From contig CAJTFS010000009.1 in assembly GCA_910575495.1 (NCBI GenBank), forward strand, positions 1 to 64,000: 64,000 bases of DNA. The letters are read 5' to 3'. The notes under the pieces were generated by a model. That model saw only the letters and a program-made list of their open reading frames with translations. It was not told where the DNA came from and ran no database searches. Shown piece by piece: positions 35,954 through 44,156 of the stretch (its first letter is position 1; every line of letters begins with the position of its first letter). Made by a program: the position numbers and the translations under genes. Source of the stretch: Bacteroidales bacterium (GTDB lineage Bacteria > Bacteroidota > Bacteroidia > Bacteroidales > Rikenellaceae).

Positions 35954-36823
35954 TTACTCCTCCTGCTGACCGAAAGGATACTGGTTCTGGTGCACGTCGT
36001 CGAAACGCATGCCCTTTTCGTAGGTCTTCATGGCGCGGCGCGACATGCCCATCGACGAGAAACCGCCGTCGTGGAAGAGGTTCTGCATCGTCACCTTGCG
36101 CGTGAAGTCGGAGAAGAGCGTCAGCACGTAGTCGGCGCAGTCCTCGGCCGTGGCGTTGCCCAGGGGCGACATGTTCTCGGCGAACGACATCAGATCGCCC
36201 AGTCCGAGCACGCCGTTGCCTGCGGTGGTCGCCGTGGGCGACTGCGACACGGTGTTGATGCGCACGTGCTTCTCGCGTCCGTAGATGTAGCCGAAGCTGC
36301 GGGCGATCGATTCGAGCAGCGCCTTGGCGTCGGCCATGTCGTTGTAGCCGTAGAGCGTGCGCTGGGCGGCGATGTAGCTCAGCGCCACGATCGAGCCCCA
36401 TTCGTTGATGGCGTCCTTCTTGCGCGCCACCTGGATTGCCTTGTGGAACGAGATGGCCGAGATGTCGAGCGTTTTCGAGAGGTAGTCGTAGTCGAGGTCG
36501 TCGTAGGTGCGGCCCTTGCGCACGTTGGGCGACATGCCGATGGAGTGGAGCATGAAGTCGAACTTGCCCCCGAAGTGCTCCATTGTCTTGTCGATCAGGT
36601 TCTCCAGATCCTCGACGCTGGTGGCGTCGGCCGGGATGACCACGGTGTTGCACTTCTCGGCCAGCTCGCCGATGGTGCCCATGCGGATCGATACGGCGGT
36701 ATTGGTGAGTACGATTTCGGCGCCCTCCTCGACGGCACGCTCCGCCACTTTCCAGGCGATGGACTGCTCGTTCAGAGCTCCGAAAATCAGACCTTTCTTT
36801 CCTTTGAGTAATTGTGATGCCAT
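35954..36823 (-). CDS. fabI: Enoyl-[acyl-carrier-protein] reductase [NADH]
   Basis: A 289-residue FabI, the last step of fatty-acid elongation. GLIFGALNEQSIAWKVAE is the atypical SDR nucleotide-binding start, FDFMLHSIGMSP follows, and the catalytic Tyr-Lys pair lies in LSYIAAQRTLYGYNDMADAKALLES. The C-terminus FGQQEE is slightly longer than in E. coli. Cytoplasmic. A TACTTTTG box stands upstream. Confidence 0.95.
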   Translation of the reverse strand: MASQLLKGKKGLIFGALNEQSIAWKVAERAVEEGAEIVLTNTAVSIRMGTIGELAEKCNTVVIPADATSVEDLENLIDKTMEHFGGKFDFMLHSIGMSPNVRKGRTYDDLDYDYLSKTLDISAISFHKAIQVARKKDAINEWGSIVALSYIAAQRTLYGYNDMADAKALLESIARSFGYIYGREKHVRINTVSQSPTATTAGNGVLGLGDLMSFAENMSPLGNATAEDCADYVLTLFSDFTRKVTMQNLFHDGGFSSMGMSRRAMKTYEKGMRFDDVHQNQYPFGQQEE

Positions 36824-36847
36824 GTTGTTTTCCGTTTAAATCGGGGG

Positions 36848-36855
36848 CAAAAGTA
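36848..36855 (-). promoter_or_regulatory. -7 box of fabI
   Basis: Minus strand TACTTTTG, 25 nt above the fabI ATG. Confidence 0.5.
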
Positions 36856-36987
36856 ACAAAAAAATCGCAATTCCGGCGAATCGGCACCAGAACTTCACGT
36901 CGAAGCGGTGCGCCGGTCGGGCGGCGGTGCAGAAGAAGGCGCTTTCCGGAACTCGGCGGGAAAGGTGTAAGAATGACAAAAATACAC

Positions 36988-36995
36988 TACTTTTG
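36988..36995 (+). promoter_or_regulatory. -7 box of the CAT-like acyltransferase gene
   Basis: TACTTTTG, 15 nt above the ATG at 37011; a short leader is implied. Confidence 0.5.
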
Positions 36996-37010
36996 CAAAA
37001 AAAAATACCC

Positions 37011-37631
37011 ATGCAGGAAATCGATCCCCGAACAACGACCCGCGCCTATGCTTTCGAGATGTGGATGCCGGCGCCCATGCCGATGGTCACCTTTTTCCGG
37101 ACGCTCGACGTCTCGCGTCTGGTCCGTCTGAGCCGCCGGAATGGTCTGAAATTCAATATGCTGATGTGCTGGTGCATCGGCCGGGCGGCCGCCGGCATCA
37201 AGGAGTTTTATATGCTTCCCGTCGGCGGCAAGCTGATGCGCTACGACACGATCGCCGTCAATACCATCGTCGCCGATCGGCGGGGCGAGGTGAGTTCGTG
37301 CGACGTTCCCTTTTCGGACGATCTGCGGCGGTTCAACGACGACTATCTGCGGCTTACGCGGCAGGTGGCCGAATCGTGCGAGAACCACGACCTGACAGAC
37401 AGCATGGTGATCGGCACCTCCGCTCTGGCGCAGTATGAGATCGACGGTGCGGTGGGCATGTACAGCGGTATTTTCAACAATCCGTTCATGATCTGGGGCC
37501 GATACCGGCGGCGGTTGTTCCGGACGTCGCTCACCGTCTCGTTCCAGTTCCACCATACGCAGATGGACGGCGCCCATGCGGCCCGTTTTCTCGACGCCCT
37601 CCAGCAGGAGATAAGGCAGGTGCGGGGGTAG
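37011..37631 (+). CDS. Chloramphenicol-acetyltransferase-like acyltransferase
   Basis: A 206-residue CAT-fold protein. The N-terminal RAYAFEMWMPAPMP and the C-terminal catalytic motif FQFHHTQMDGAHAARFL (His of HHxxxDG) are present, as is NMLMCWCIGRAA. Chromosomal CAT-like proteins of this type are common in Bacteroidota and often do not give chloramphenicol resistance, so a resistance claim is not supported. The phage terminase fragment begins right after its stop on the opposite strand. Confidence 0.8.
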   Translation: MQEIDPRTTTRAYAFEMWMPAPMPMVTFFRTLDVSRLVRLSRRNGLKFNMLMCWCIGRAAAGIKEFYMLPVGGKLMRYDTIAVNTIVADRRGEVSSCDVPFSDDLRRFNDDYLRLTRQVAESCENHDLTDSMVIGTSALAQYEIDGAVGMYSGIFNNPFMIWGRYRRRLFRTSLTVSFQFHHTQMDGAHAARFLDALQQEIRQVRG

Positions 37632-38214
37632 GAGCGTCCGTTCGTCGGCCTGTGCGGTCATCCACTCCCCGAGTGCCATAATCGCCGCGACGATGCCGTC
37701 GATCTTCTGCGTCGATTTCTCCTTGTCGGGTTTGATATTGCCCGCAGGATCGGTCTTGACGAGCGTCGATTCGAGCATCCACCGCAAGACCGGATTGCCG
37801 AAGTGTTCGATCTTCCCGGTCAGCACCAGTTTCTCGAACTCCTTGGTCGGCGCCGACATCGAACCGTAACCCTGTCCGAAGGGGTTGCACTCCATTCCCT
37901 CGTTCTGCAAGTCGATGATCGTCTGCGAAGAGTTCCAACGGTCGTAAGCCGATGTCCGCAGGTCGTAATCGATGACATTGCCAGGCGTAACGGTTACATA
38001 GCCCGCTGCCACCCACTTGTCATAGTTGATATTCTCTTTGCGGACCTTTTCCAGCATCTTCTCTTCGGGAATCCAAAAGTGCGGCAGCAATTGGAAACGG
38101 TCGTTCTTGTGGAAGAACAACACGTAGGCCGTAATGTCCGACACGTTCGAGAGGTCCCCGCCCCAGCAGGCGCACCCTTTCAGATCGGCCGGCGCGGTCA
38201 TCCGGCACGGCTGG
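37632..38214 (-). pseudogene. Phage terminase large-subunit fragment (nuclease domain)
   Basis: On the minus strand an open frame from about 38214 reads LKGCACWGGDLSNVSDITAY, LLPHFWIPEEKM, VTPGNVIDYDLR and ends near DKEKSTQKIDGIVAAIMAL, the nuclease half of the Terminase_1 (HK97-type) family. The ATPase half is missing at the 5' side, and the 3' end runs on into the antisense of the acyltransferase gene instead of stopping naturally. No other phage gene is adjacent. It is a prophage relic. Confidence 0.8.
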
Positions 38215-38220
38215 TACGTA

Positions 38221-38229
38221 CCCCCCCCC
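38221..38229 (+). repeat. C9 tract at the broken end of the terminase relic
   Basis: Nine C residues at the point where terminase homology ends and low-GC DNA begins. Confidence 0.9.
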
Positions 38230-38298
38230 GTAAGAATTTCAATTCATCAGGTATTTTCTTACGCCCCTTCATTATTTACACTTTTCGTGTTTGTATTT

Positions 38299-38328
38299 TT
38301 TGTATTTACATAATTTGTATTATATTTG
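38299..38328 (+). promoter_or_regulatory. Bacteroidota-type promoter of the ATPase gene
   Basis: TTTG (38299-38302), 18-nt spacer, TATATTTG (38321-38328), 23 nt before the ATG at 38352. Confidence 0.65.
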
Positions 38329-38351
38329 CGGTGGCAAATCTTAAAAACCGT

Positions 38352-39485
38352 ATGGAAACACCGTTTATATTCGGGAAGATTGCAACCGAAAAGAACTTTA
38401 CCGACCGAGAACAAGAAACTGCGCATTTGGTATCCAATTTCGGGTCGCAGATCAATACGATCATCATATCCCCGCGCCGATGGGGCAAAAGTTCGCTCGT
38501 GCATAAGGCTGCGACACTTGCCAGAAAGCAAAATAAAAATCTTCGCATCTGTACGCTCGATTTGTTCAACGTCCGTAACGAAGAGCATTTTTATGCCTTG
38601 CTCGCACAAACCGTCATCGAAGCGACCTCCTCACGCTGGGAAGAAGCGGTCGGGAATACAAAAAAGTTCTTCTCGCGAATTGTCCCCAAATTGGTGATCG
38701 GGAACGACCCTTCGAATGAAGTATCGCTGGATTTCGACTGGGAAGAGGTCAAACGGAATCCCGATGAGATCCTCGATCTCGCTGAAAAAATCGCCGAGGA
38801 TAAGGGTCTGAAAATCGTGATTTGCATCGACGAGTTTCAAAATATTGCGGAGTTCGACGAACCCGATTATTTTCAGAAACGTCTGCGGGCGCATTGGCAA
38901 CGACACCAACATGTCGCCTATTGCCTGTATGGCAGCAAGAGGCATATGATGTTGGAGGTATTTACCGACTCGTCCAAACCGTTCTACAAATTCGGCGATC
39001 TGATATTCCTGAATAAAATCGAAACACCGTATCTGATCGATTTTATCCGAGAGCGGTTTACGGCCACGGGGAAGGCGATCGATGAGGCTGCATGTCGATC
39101 GATTATCGAATTGACGGACAATCATCCGTACTATGTTCAGCAGTTGGCGCAACTTTCGTGGCTGAGAACGGCGCGGAGATGCACCGAAGGAATTGTCCGG
39201 GAAGCGCATTCGTCACTGGTCGAACAGTTGAGCCTGCTGTTCGTGACGATTACCGAGACGCTGACGACTCAACAACTCAACTATCTGAAGGCTTTGATAG
39301 CAGGAGAAAGGGCCATTACTTCTACGGAAGTAATGTATCGATATCGCATCAGTTCGCCTACTGCGGCAGTCCGTTCTCGCAAGACGCTTATCGAGAAAGA
39401 CATTCTCGACAATAAGGCCGGAGTCGTGTCGTTTCAAGACCCGATTTACGCCTATTGGCTCAAGCATAGTTATTTTGCTGGGTAG
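38352..39485 (+). CDS. Archaeal-type P-loop ATPase (AAA, PF01637-like)
   Basis: 377 residues. TPFIFGKIATEKNFTDREQE is the typical start, Walker A is SPRRWGKSSLV at about 40-50, Walker B is IVICIDEFQNI near 157, and SKRHMMLEVF is the sensor region. The C-terminal part (about 280-377) is a winged-helix-like domain. These ATPases are frequent in Bacteroidota genomes, often near mobile DNA, and have no settled function. The start at 38352 is fixed by the promoter and family N-terminus. A terminator follows directly. Confidence 0.85.
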   Translation: METPFIFGKIATEKNFTDREQETAHLVSNFGSQINTIIISPRRWGKSSLVHKAATLARKQNKNLRICTLDLFNVRNEEHFYALLAQTVIEATSSRWEEAVGNTKKFFSRIVPKLVIGNDPSNEVSLDFDWEEVKRNPDEILDLAEKIAEDKGLKIVICIDEFQNIAEFDEPDYFQKRLRAHWQRHQHVAYCLYGSKRHMMLEVFTDSSKPFYKFGDLIFLNKIETPYLIDFIRERFTATGKAIDEAACRSIIELTDNHPYYVQQLAQLSWLRTARRCTEGIVREAHSSLVEQLSLLFVTITETLTTQQLNYLKALIAGERAITSTEVMYRYRISSPTAAVRSRKTLIEKDILDNKAGVVSFQDPIYAYWLKHSYFAG

Positions 39486-39502
39486 GATCGTTCGATCGTT
39501 TT

Positions 39503-39528
39503 AAGGTGCGGTTTCGGTCGCACCTTTT
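39503..39528 (+). terminator. Terminator of the ATPase gene
   Basis: AAGGTGCG, loop GTTTCGGT, CGCACCTT then TT, 18 nt after the stop. Confidence 0.7.
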
Positions 39529-39860
39529 CATTCCCATATATTTCCCATCCTTCCGAATTCTGCACACGCGTACAGAAGGCTTGGGGCGCGATTGCTTTTC
39601 GCAGGGTCTGGAGGATTTTCACCCCTCCCCGTCTTCGGGCGGGAGTGTACCTCGATCATAAGCTTCGGACGAAGATGTTACATCAGGATCGGAGGAAGAC
39701 GCAGTCAGACTCGACCGATTCTGTTACAACCTTTATTCTGTCCAAAGAATAGATTGCCATCCCAAAGTTCTCATTTTCAATTCAATAATCAAAATCAATC
39801 GAGCTGTATTTTACAGTTCGATTTTTTTGTTTGTCCGATATAATCAAATTCGTTGTGCCT
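39529..39860. other. Intergenic region with an orphan terminator
   Basis: No supported gene. A second hairpin with a T-tail (AATCGAGCTGTA / TACAGTTCGATT then TTTTTGTTTG) lies at 39797-39833 and must have ended a gene that is now lost, in keeping with the decayed state of this region. Confidence 0.6.
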
Positions 39861-40002
39861 GTCGGCTTTCGGGGCAATGTAGCGACCGGCTCCGATACAC
39901 CTTACAAAATCTTTTCCGCACAATCTCCACCCCTGCGGGTCGTATTGCGCGGAAAAGATTTTGCCGGTGTTGCCGGTCGCACGTGCTCGCCCCGAAGCCG
40001 AC
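39861..40002. repeat. Large nested palindrome (three-tier inverted repeat)
   Basis: Three arm pairs are nested about one centre. Outer: GTCGGCTTTCGGGGC (39861-39875) with GCCCCGAAGCCGAC (39989-40002). Middle: GCGACCGGC (39882-39890) with GCCGGTCGC (39972-39980). Inner: CAAAATCTTTTCCGC (39905-39919) with GCGGAAAAGATTTTG (39949-39963), extendable by CAAT/ATTG past one mismatch. The unpaired spacers differ in length on the two sides. It lies 55 nt upstream of a small gene and the umuDC remnants. It could be an attachment, transfer-origin or single-strand initiation structure, or a regulatory RNA; the sequence alone does not decide. Confidence 0.85.
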
Positions 40003-40057
40003 CGTTCACTGTCGCAGTGCGTGGTCGGGAGATTGTTTAATCAAAACATGTACGACC

Positions 40058-40261
40058 ATGAAAACTCGAAAATTCGAGATTGCGGTGGCGGGCTATTCCG
40101 ACTACCGCTTCAAGACGCTGGCCCGGGACGAAGTGGAGGCTGTCGTCAAGATCAAATGCTTTCTGCGAAAACCGAATGCGGAGTGTACGATTCTGCGTCT
40201 TTTGTCGAACAACCACCTGCGGGAAAACGAATCCTGCCGCGGGCAGGTGGCTGCGCGATGA
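40058..40261 (+). CDS. Small protein of unknown function
   Basis: 67 residues starting MKTRKFEIAVAGYSDYRFKT, rich in charged residues and without a membrane segment. I do not recognise it with certainty; small proteins of this kind sit next to umuDC-like and transfer genes on Bacteroidales mobile elements. The ATG follows the nested palindrome at normal distance. Its last codons (RGQVAAR) may be out of family, as the region is decayed. Confidence 0.5.
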   Translation: MKTRKFEIAVAGYSDYRFKTLARDEVEAVVKIKCFLRKPNAECTILRLLSNNHLRENESCRGQVAAR

Positions 40262-40449
40262 TGAAGTGGATCGACCAAATGCTGTTCGATGACTTGTGCT
40301 GGCGGACAATACGGACGAAATAGTTGCAGCGGCTTCGTAACGAATAAGGCGGGATATCGAACTATCGGTTCATTGCAAACGCCGAATCTCGTTCTATAAT
40401 CCGGATTCGCAGGCCCGGTTTTTGTCATTCGCTGCGATAAACGAATGCC

Positions 40450-40886
40450 ATGCCGTCCGATCCGAAAATACTGAAAATCTTCCGTCCTGAGACCGACTCT
40501 CCGGCCCGGACCCTTTGGCCGAAAGCCCGGTCCATGCCGGGTTTCCCTCGCCGGCCGAAGATTTTCTCGAAGGGTCGCTCGACCTGAACGGTCTGGTCAT
40601 CAAACATCCCGAAGCCACGTTCTTCGCCCGTGTCGAGGGCGATTCGATGATGGGCGAAGGGATCGTCGAGGGCGACATCCTCGTCGTAGACAAAGCCGCC
40701 GAACCTTATGACGGCTGTCTGGCTGTCGCCTATATCGACGGGGAGTTTACGCTCAAGCGCGTGCGCATCGAACCCGGTCGCATCCGGCTCGTTCCGGCCA
40801 ATCCGAATTACCCCGCCATCGAGATCGGCCCCGACGAGGAGTTTTCGGTCTGGGGCGTCGTGCGCTGGGTCCTCAAACAGGTCTGA
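40450..40886 (+). pseudogene. umuD: UmuD-like S24 peptidase, frameshifted near its N-terminus
   Basis: The ATG at 40450 opens a frame encoding ILKIFRPETDSPART, a UmuD-like start, but homology then moves to another frame: from 40515 the sequence reads LAESPVHAGFPSPAEDFLEG and continues to the S24 motifs GDSMMGEGIVEGD (catalytic Ser) and FTLKRVR (catalytic Lys) and a normal end. Joining the two needs one extra base at CCCTTTGG (about 40511-40518). The downstream frame has no ATG before the homology and an in-frame stop at 40488. UmuD is the self-cleaving partner of the SOS polymerase UmuC. It is either a true lesion or a single-base sequence error. Confidence 0.75.
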
Positions 40887-40888
40887 GA

Positions 40889-41265
40889 ATGTACGGGCTG
40901 TGTGACTGCAACAACTTCTACGCCTCGTGCGAGCGGGTGTTCGACCCCTCGCTCGAAGGCCGCCCGGTCGTCGTGCTGTCGAACAACGACGGCTGCGTCA
41001 TCGCCCGCTCGAACGAAGCCAAACGGCTCGGGATAAAGATGGGGCAGCCCTACATCGTATTCAAACATACGGACATCGAACGCGAGCACCTGCATATCGT
41101 GTCATTGCGCATCGACGCGGCGGGGCGCAAAATTCGGGATTTGCACGAAAGAGAACGTTCGATGGCCATTCTGCGCGCCCTGGAGCAGAAGTACGGCCTG
41201 CACCCCGCCGTGTCGGGACGAGAGCAGGACGCGGCGACCGAACTGCGGAAAGTCGAATACAAGGC
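40889..41265 (+). pseudogene. Chimeric frame: start of umuC fused to the middle of a relaxase
   Basis: The first about 58 codons are a Y-family polymerase start ([44 protein letters not shown]). From there the frame continues with [18 protein letters not shown], the HxDxxxxHxH metal motif of MOB relaxases (PF03432), followed by [18 protein letters not shown], again relaxase. Neither protein is complete: the polymerase palm and finger domains and the relaxase catalytic Tyr region are missing. The junction falls at about GQPY (41045-41065) and keeps the frame. It is a deletion joint between two former genes. Confidence 0.8.
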
Positions 41266-41813
41266 GCAATGTCTTATCTCCCGTGTCAACAATTTTTTGG
41301 GGGAACGACTGGACGGCAGAACCGCACTGCTATCCCTCTCTGGTAGGAGAAACGGGAAGCGACGATATGGCGAACATATTTATTACCTGTACGGATAATA
41401 CGAAATCCCGGCTCGCCTTGTGGAAAATACTTAAACAAGCTCGCGAAATGAGCCTTTACGACCGGCAGAAGCCCCTCTACTGGATGGATTTCGGGAACGG
41501 TCAGACATTCGGTCAAGTACTGCTGGGAACGATCTCCCGAAAGATCAAACAACCGCACTCCGAAAAATACGAACCGGTTGCCGCGCTTCCGGTCATTACC
41601 GAATACACCGACCATGCTCGGGTGAAAGCCGAAGATTCGGGACCGAGCTGCTCGTTGGCCGAAGCACTGGAAAAACAAGACCTTTTCATCAATTCGACAT
41701 TGGCACAGCTGGGCTGCAACATACTTTGGAAAATGTTCCGGAACGGCATGATCGAACACCGAGGTGCATATTTGAATCTTGATACTCTAAAAGTCAATCC
41801 GGTTTTGGTATAA
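41266..41813 (+). pseudogene. PRTRC-system ThiF-like protein, 5'-truncated and frameshifted
   Basis: From about 41266 the frame of the previous chimera reads CLISRVNNF, which matches the interior of ThiF-like proteins of the PRTRC plasmid/ICE system. At the T6G5 run (41292-41302) homology shifts to another frame, [14 protein letters not shown], and continues [52 protein letters not shown] and a normal end NLDTLKVNPVLV. The nucleotide-binding N-terminus is lost. PRTRC genes belong to large conjugative elements, so this is a relic of one. Confidence 0.75.
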
Positions 41814-41868
41814 GGATTCCATTATGAACCTTATAACGATAAAATGTAATCGGATGTATCGGCCTTTG

Positions 41869-41890
41869 TACAAAAAATATTATTTTTGTA
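41869..41890. promoter_or_regulatory. Inverted repeat over a -7 box upstream of the regulator
   Basis: TACAAAAA (41869-41876), 6 nt, TTTTTGTA (41883-41890), a perfect inverted repeat that overlaps TATTTTTG (41881-41888), a TAnnTTTG match. The ATG is at 41912. It could be an operator for autoregulation. Confidence 0.45.
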
Positions 41891-41911
41891 TAAATTCGAT
41901 TCTTGTAGGAA

Positions 41912-43549
41912 ATGATGAAATATCTTTATCTCGTAATATTACTATGTCTCTTTTATGGGTGCAATACGGCTTCGGAGATGGCGCTGAATCAGGCCGAAGT
42001 TCTGATGCAGGAAAAGCCTGATAGCTCATTAAATATTCTGGAGCAGATCGATCCCGACAATTTATCGCGTAGGAAAGACAAGGCAAAATACGCTCTGCTT
42101 TATTCACAGGCTCTCGATAAAAACTATTTTGACAAGACGAACGATTCCTTGATTCTCGTAGCAATCAACTATTATCAAGAGCATGGAACCGAGAGGGAAA
42201 AGATGCTTGCATATTACTATCTCGGCCGGGTGCAATATAATGCCCACGCCTACCAAAATGCCATTATTTCATTTCTGCAAGCCGAAGAATATGCTCTTCA
42301 TGCAGGAGATTATCTTTATTGCGGTCTGATATATCGGAATATTTCCGATATATATAATGATACATACAACACCGCGGAAGAGTTGAAATATGCACAAAAA
42401 GCCTACGATTGTTTTTGCCAGGCAGACGCATCATTGCATAAAGATTATGCTTTATTGGCATTGGGAATCGCATATGGCAACGCATCCGATAGAACTAAAG
42501 AAAAAGAACTTTTGGAACAAACCATCGTTTTAGCTCAGGAGCGATGTGATACTGCGTTGTGGGGAGCATGCCTGAGTAGCTATGCCTTATGTCATGAAAT
42601 CATACGAGATTATCGAAAAGCTAAAGAGTCCATATTGGCGATAAAAAACAGGTTAATGTTGCCGATAGATCATTCGGATTGGTCTACTCTCGCACATTGC
42701 TATGTTCAAGAGAATAAGACGGACAGCGTGGACTTCTGTTTGAATGAAGCATGGCATTCGGCCGCCACGTCGGCTGACAGCGCTAAGATTTCGCTTCGGA
42801 TATATTGGATCGAGAAAATACGCAATAATCCGCAAAAAGCACTCAACGCATTGGAATATTGCAATGATTTTCAGATTACAGTATCTCGGCAAATGCTCCA
42901 GCAATCAGTAATTACTACTCAGCGAGACCATTTCCGCAGCCGAGCCGATGCCGCTACGTATAAGTTGAAAGCGAACCATCGCTTGGGAATCATTGTTATC
43001 CTATCTATCTGTCTTTTTGCAGGAGCAGTAATTTTTTGGCTGTACAGACGCATTCAACGGAAGAATACAGAAATAGAACGATATATGAATATCGCGAGCG
43101 ATATTCAAGATGTATTGCAGAGCAAGAACACCGAGATGTCTCACTTGGTCACACAGCTTTTCCATGAAAAGTTTGAGCTTATAGACAGCTTGGGCTGCAC
43201 CTATTACGAGCGTCGGGATACTCCGAACGAGCAAATCGCGATTTATAATGAGGTCAAACGGGCGATTCAGAATTTAGGCACCGACAAACAGACGAAGAGC
43301 GAATTGGAACGGATTGTGAATCTTTGCAACGAGGACATTTTGAAGAAAATCCGAGCGCAGATACCGGAGATAAAAATGGCGGACTACGACTTGTTCTGTT
43401 ATCTTTGTGCCGGGTTTTCATACCGCGCCATCAGCATTTTCATGCAGACAAAAATAGATAACATCTATAATCGAAAATCCCGTCTGAAGATGCTGATCGG
43501 CAATTCCGCAGCTGCATCCAAGGTGCTATTTCTGCGAAATATTAGATAA
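41912..43549 (+). CDS. TPR membrane regulator with C-terminal HTH-like domain
   Basis: 545 residues. A lipoprotein-type signal ends LCLFYGCNT; TPR-like helical repeats fill about 25-350 (e.g. ALLYSQALDKNYFD, MLAYYYLGRVQYNAHAYQNA); one membrane helix lies at about 358-380 (LGIIVILSICLFAGAVIFWL); a coiled coil follows (RKNTEIERYMNIASDIQ) and the C-terminus (about 470-545) has YDLFCYLCAGFSYRAISIFM...NRKSRLKM, a LuxR-like HTH pattern. The layout, periplasmic TPR sensor and cytoplasmic DNA-binding end, is that of Bacteroidota regulators found next to GG-leader peptide loci. It probably controls the genes downstream. Low GC. Confidence 0.8.
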   Translation: MMKYLYLVILLCLFYGCNTASEMALNQAEVLMQEKPDSSLNILEQIDPDNLSRRKDKAKYALLYSQALDKNYFDKTNDSLILVAINYYQEHGTEREKMLAYYYLGRVQYNAHAYQNAIISFLQAEEYALHAGDYLYCGLIYRNISDIYNDTYNTAEELKYAQKAYDCFCQADASLHKDYALLALGIAYGNASDRTKEKELLEQTIVLAQERCDTALWGACLSSYALCHEIIRDYRKAKESILAIKNRLMLPIDHSDWSTLAHCYVQENKTDSVDFCLNEAWHSAATSADSAKISLRIYWIEKIRNNPQKALNALEYCNDFQITVSRQMLQQSVITTQRDHFRSRADAATYKLKANHRLGIIVILSICLFAGAVIFWLYRRIQRKNTEIERYMNIASDIQDVLQSKNTEMSHLVTQLFHEKFELIDSLGCTYYERRDTPNEQIAIYNEVKRAIQNLGTDKQTKSELERIVNLCNEDILKKIRAQIPEIKMADYDLFCYLCAGFSYRAISIFMQTKIDNIYNRKSRLKMLIGNSAAASKVLFLRNIR

Positions 43550-43580
43550 ATTTCTGATATTCAGCACACCTATCAAAATA

Positions 43581-43589
43581 CCCCCCCCC
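43581..43589 (+). repeat. C9 tract between the regulator and the peptide locus
   Basis: Nine C residues in the 225-nt gap that also holds the promoter for the peptide locus. Confidence 0.9.
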
Positions 43590-43743
43590 GCAAAAGGGAA
43601 GGCATTTAATAATCAACACGTTACGCATGTGATAGAAAATCGGCATCTATCGCGTGTGTAATTTGTTTATTTTCAAAACTTTAAGACTGCGTGATGATAG
43701 AATTTTTTAGCTCATTTTTTAGTCTTTATACTCTATTGTCTCG

Positions 43744-43751
43744 TAATTTTG
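43744..43751 (+). promoter_or_regulatory. Candidate -7 box at the head of the peptide locus
   Basis: TAATTTTG, matching TAnnTTTG, 23 nt before the ATG of the DUF3244 gene. A -33 box is not clear, as expected for an activator-dependent promoter. Confidence 0.5.
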
Positions 43752-43774
43752 TATAGTAAATTAATGCCACGCTT

Positions 43775-44140
43775 ATGAAAAAATTTATTCTCGCAATTTG
43801 TCTGATAATGGGCATTGCAACTTCTCAAACTATTCAGGGGGATGAAAAACGTGTCGATAAAGAAGTCATACTTCATGACAAATCAAAAGTGCGCCAACCT
43901 CGTAGCGTGGTGTTGTTACCTGCCTGTTGGTACCATGGTTTCAGCAACTCGGTCGTGGTCGAATTTCCCGATGATAACATTTCATTTACCGCCATGGTCG
44001 TCAACACCTCGACCGGCGAGCAATGGTTTGAGATGGGGAATGGCTATGTGGAGATAACTATTTCGGATGCCCCCGGTGATTATCTCATAGAGATAGAAAC
44101 GGATTCCGACAGATCTTTTTATGGCAATTTCACATTATAG
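43775..44140 (+). CDS. Small secreted DUF3244-like protein
   Basis: 121 residues with signal peptide MKKFILAICLIMGIATSQTIQG and an Ig-like beta-sandwich body, VVVEFPDDNISFTAMVVNT and GDYLIEIETDSDRSFYGNFTL, the pattern of DUF3244 proteins of Bacteroidales. Function unknown. It is first in the peptide locus, directly upstream of repeat block R1, and may be a surface or periplasmic accessory. Confidence 0.7.
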   Translation: MKKFILAICLIMGIATSQTIQGDEKRVDKEVILHDKSKVRQPRSVVLLPACWYHGFSNSVVVEFPDDNISFTAMVVNTSTGEQWFEMGNGYVEITISDAPGDYLIEIETDSDRSFYGNFTL

Positions 44141-44156
44141 AAGTGTATTCAACTAT

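Noticed and set aside
37011..37631. Chloramphenicol resistance gene
   Set aside because: The fold and catalytic motif are present, but chromosomal CAT-like proteins of this kind often do not confer resistance; nothing here shows that it does.
36987..37631. Extension of the terminase frame through the antisense of the acyltransferase gene
   Set aside because: Homology to terminase ends near 37650; the remaining open frame is the shadow of the plus-strand gene.
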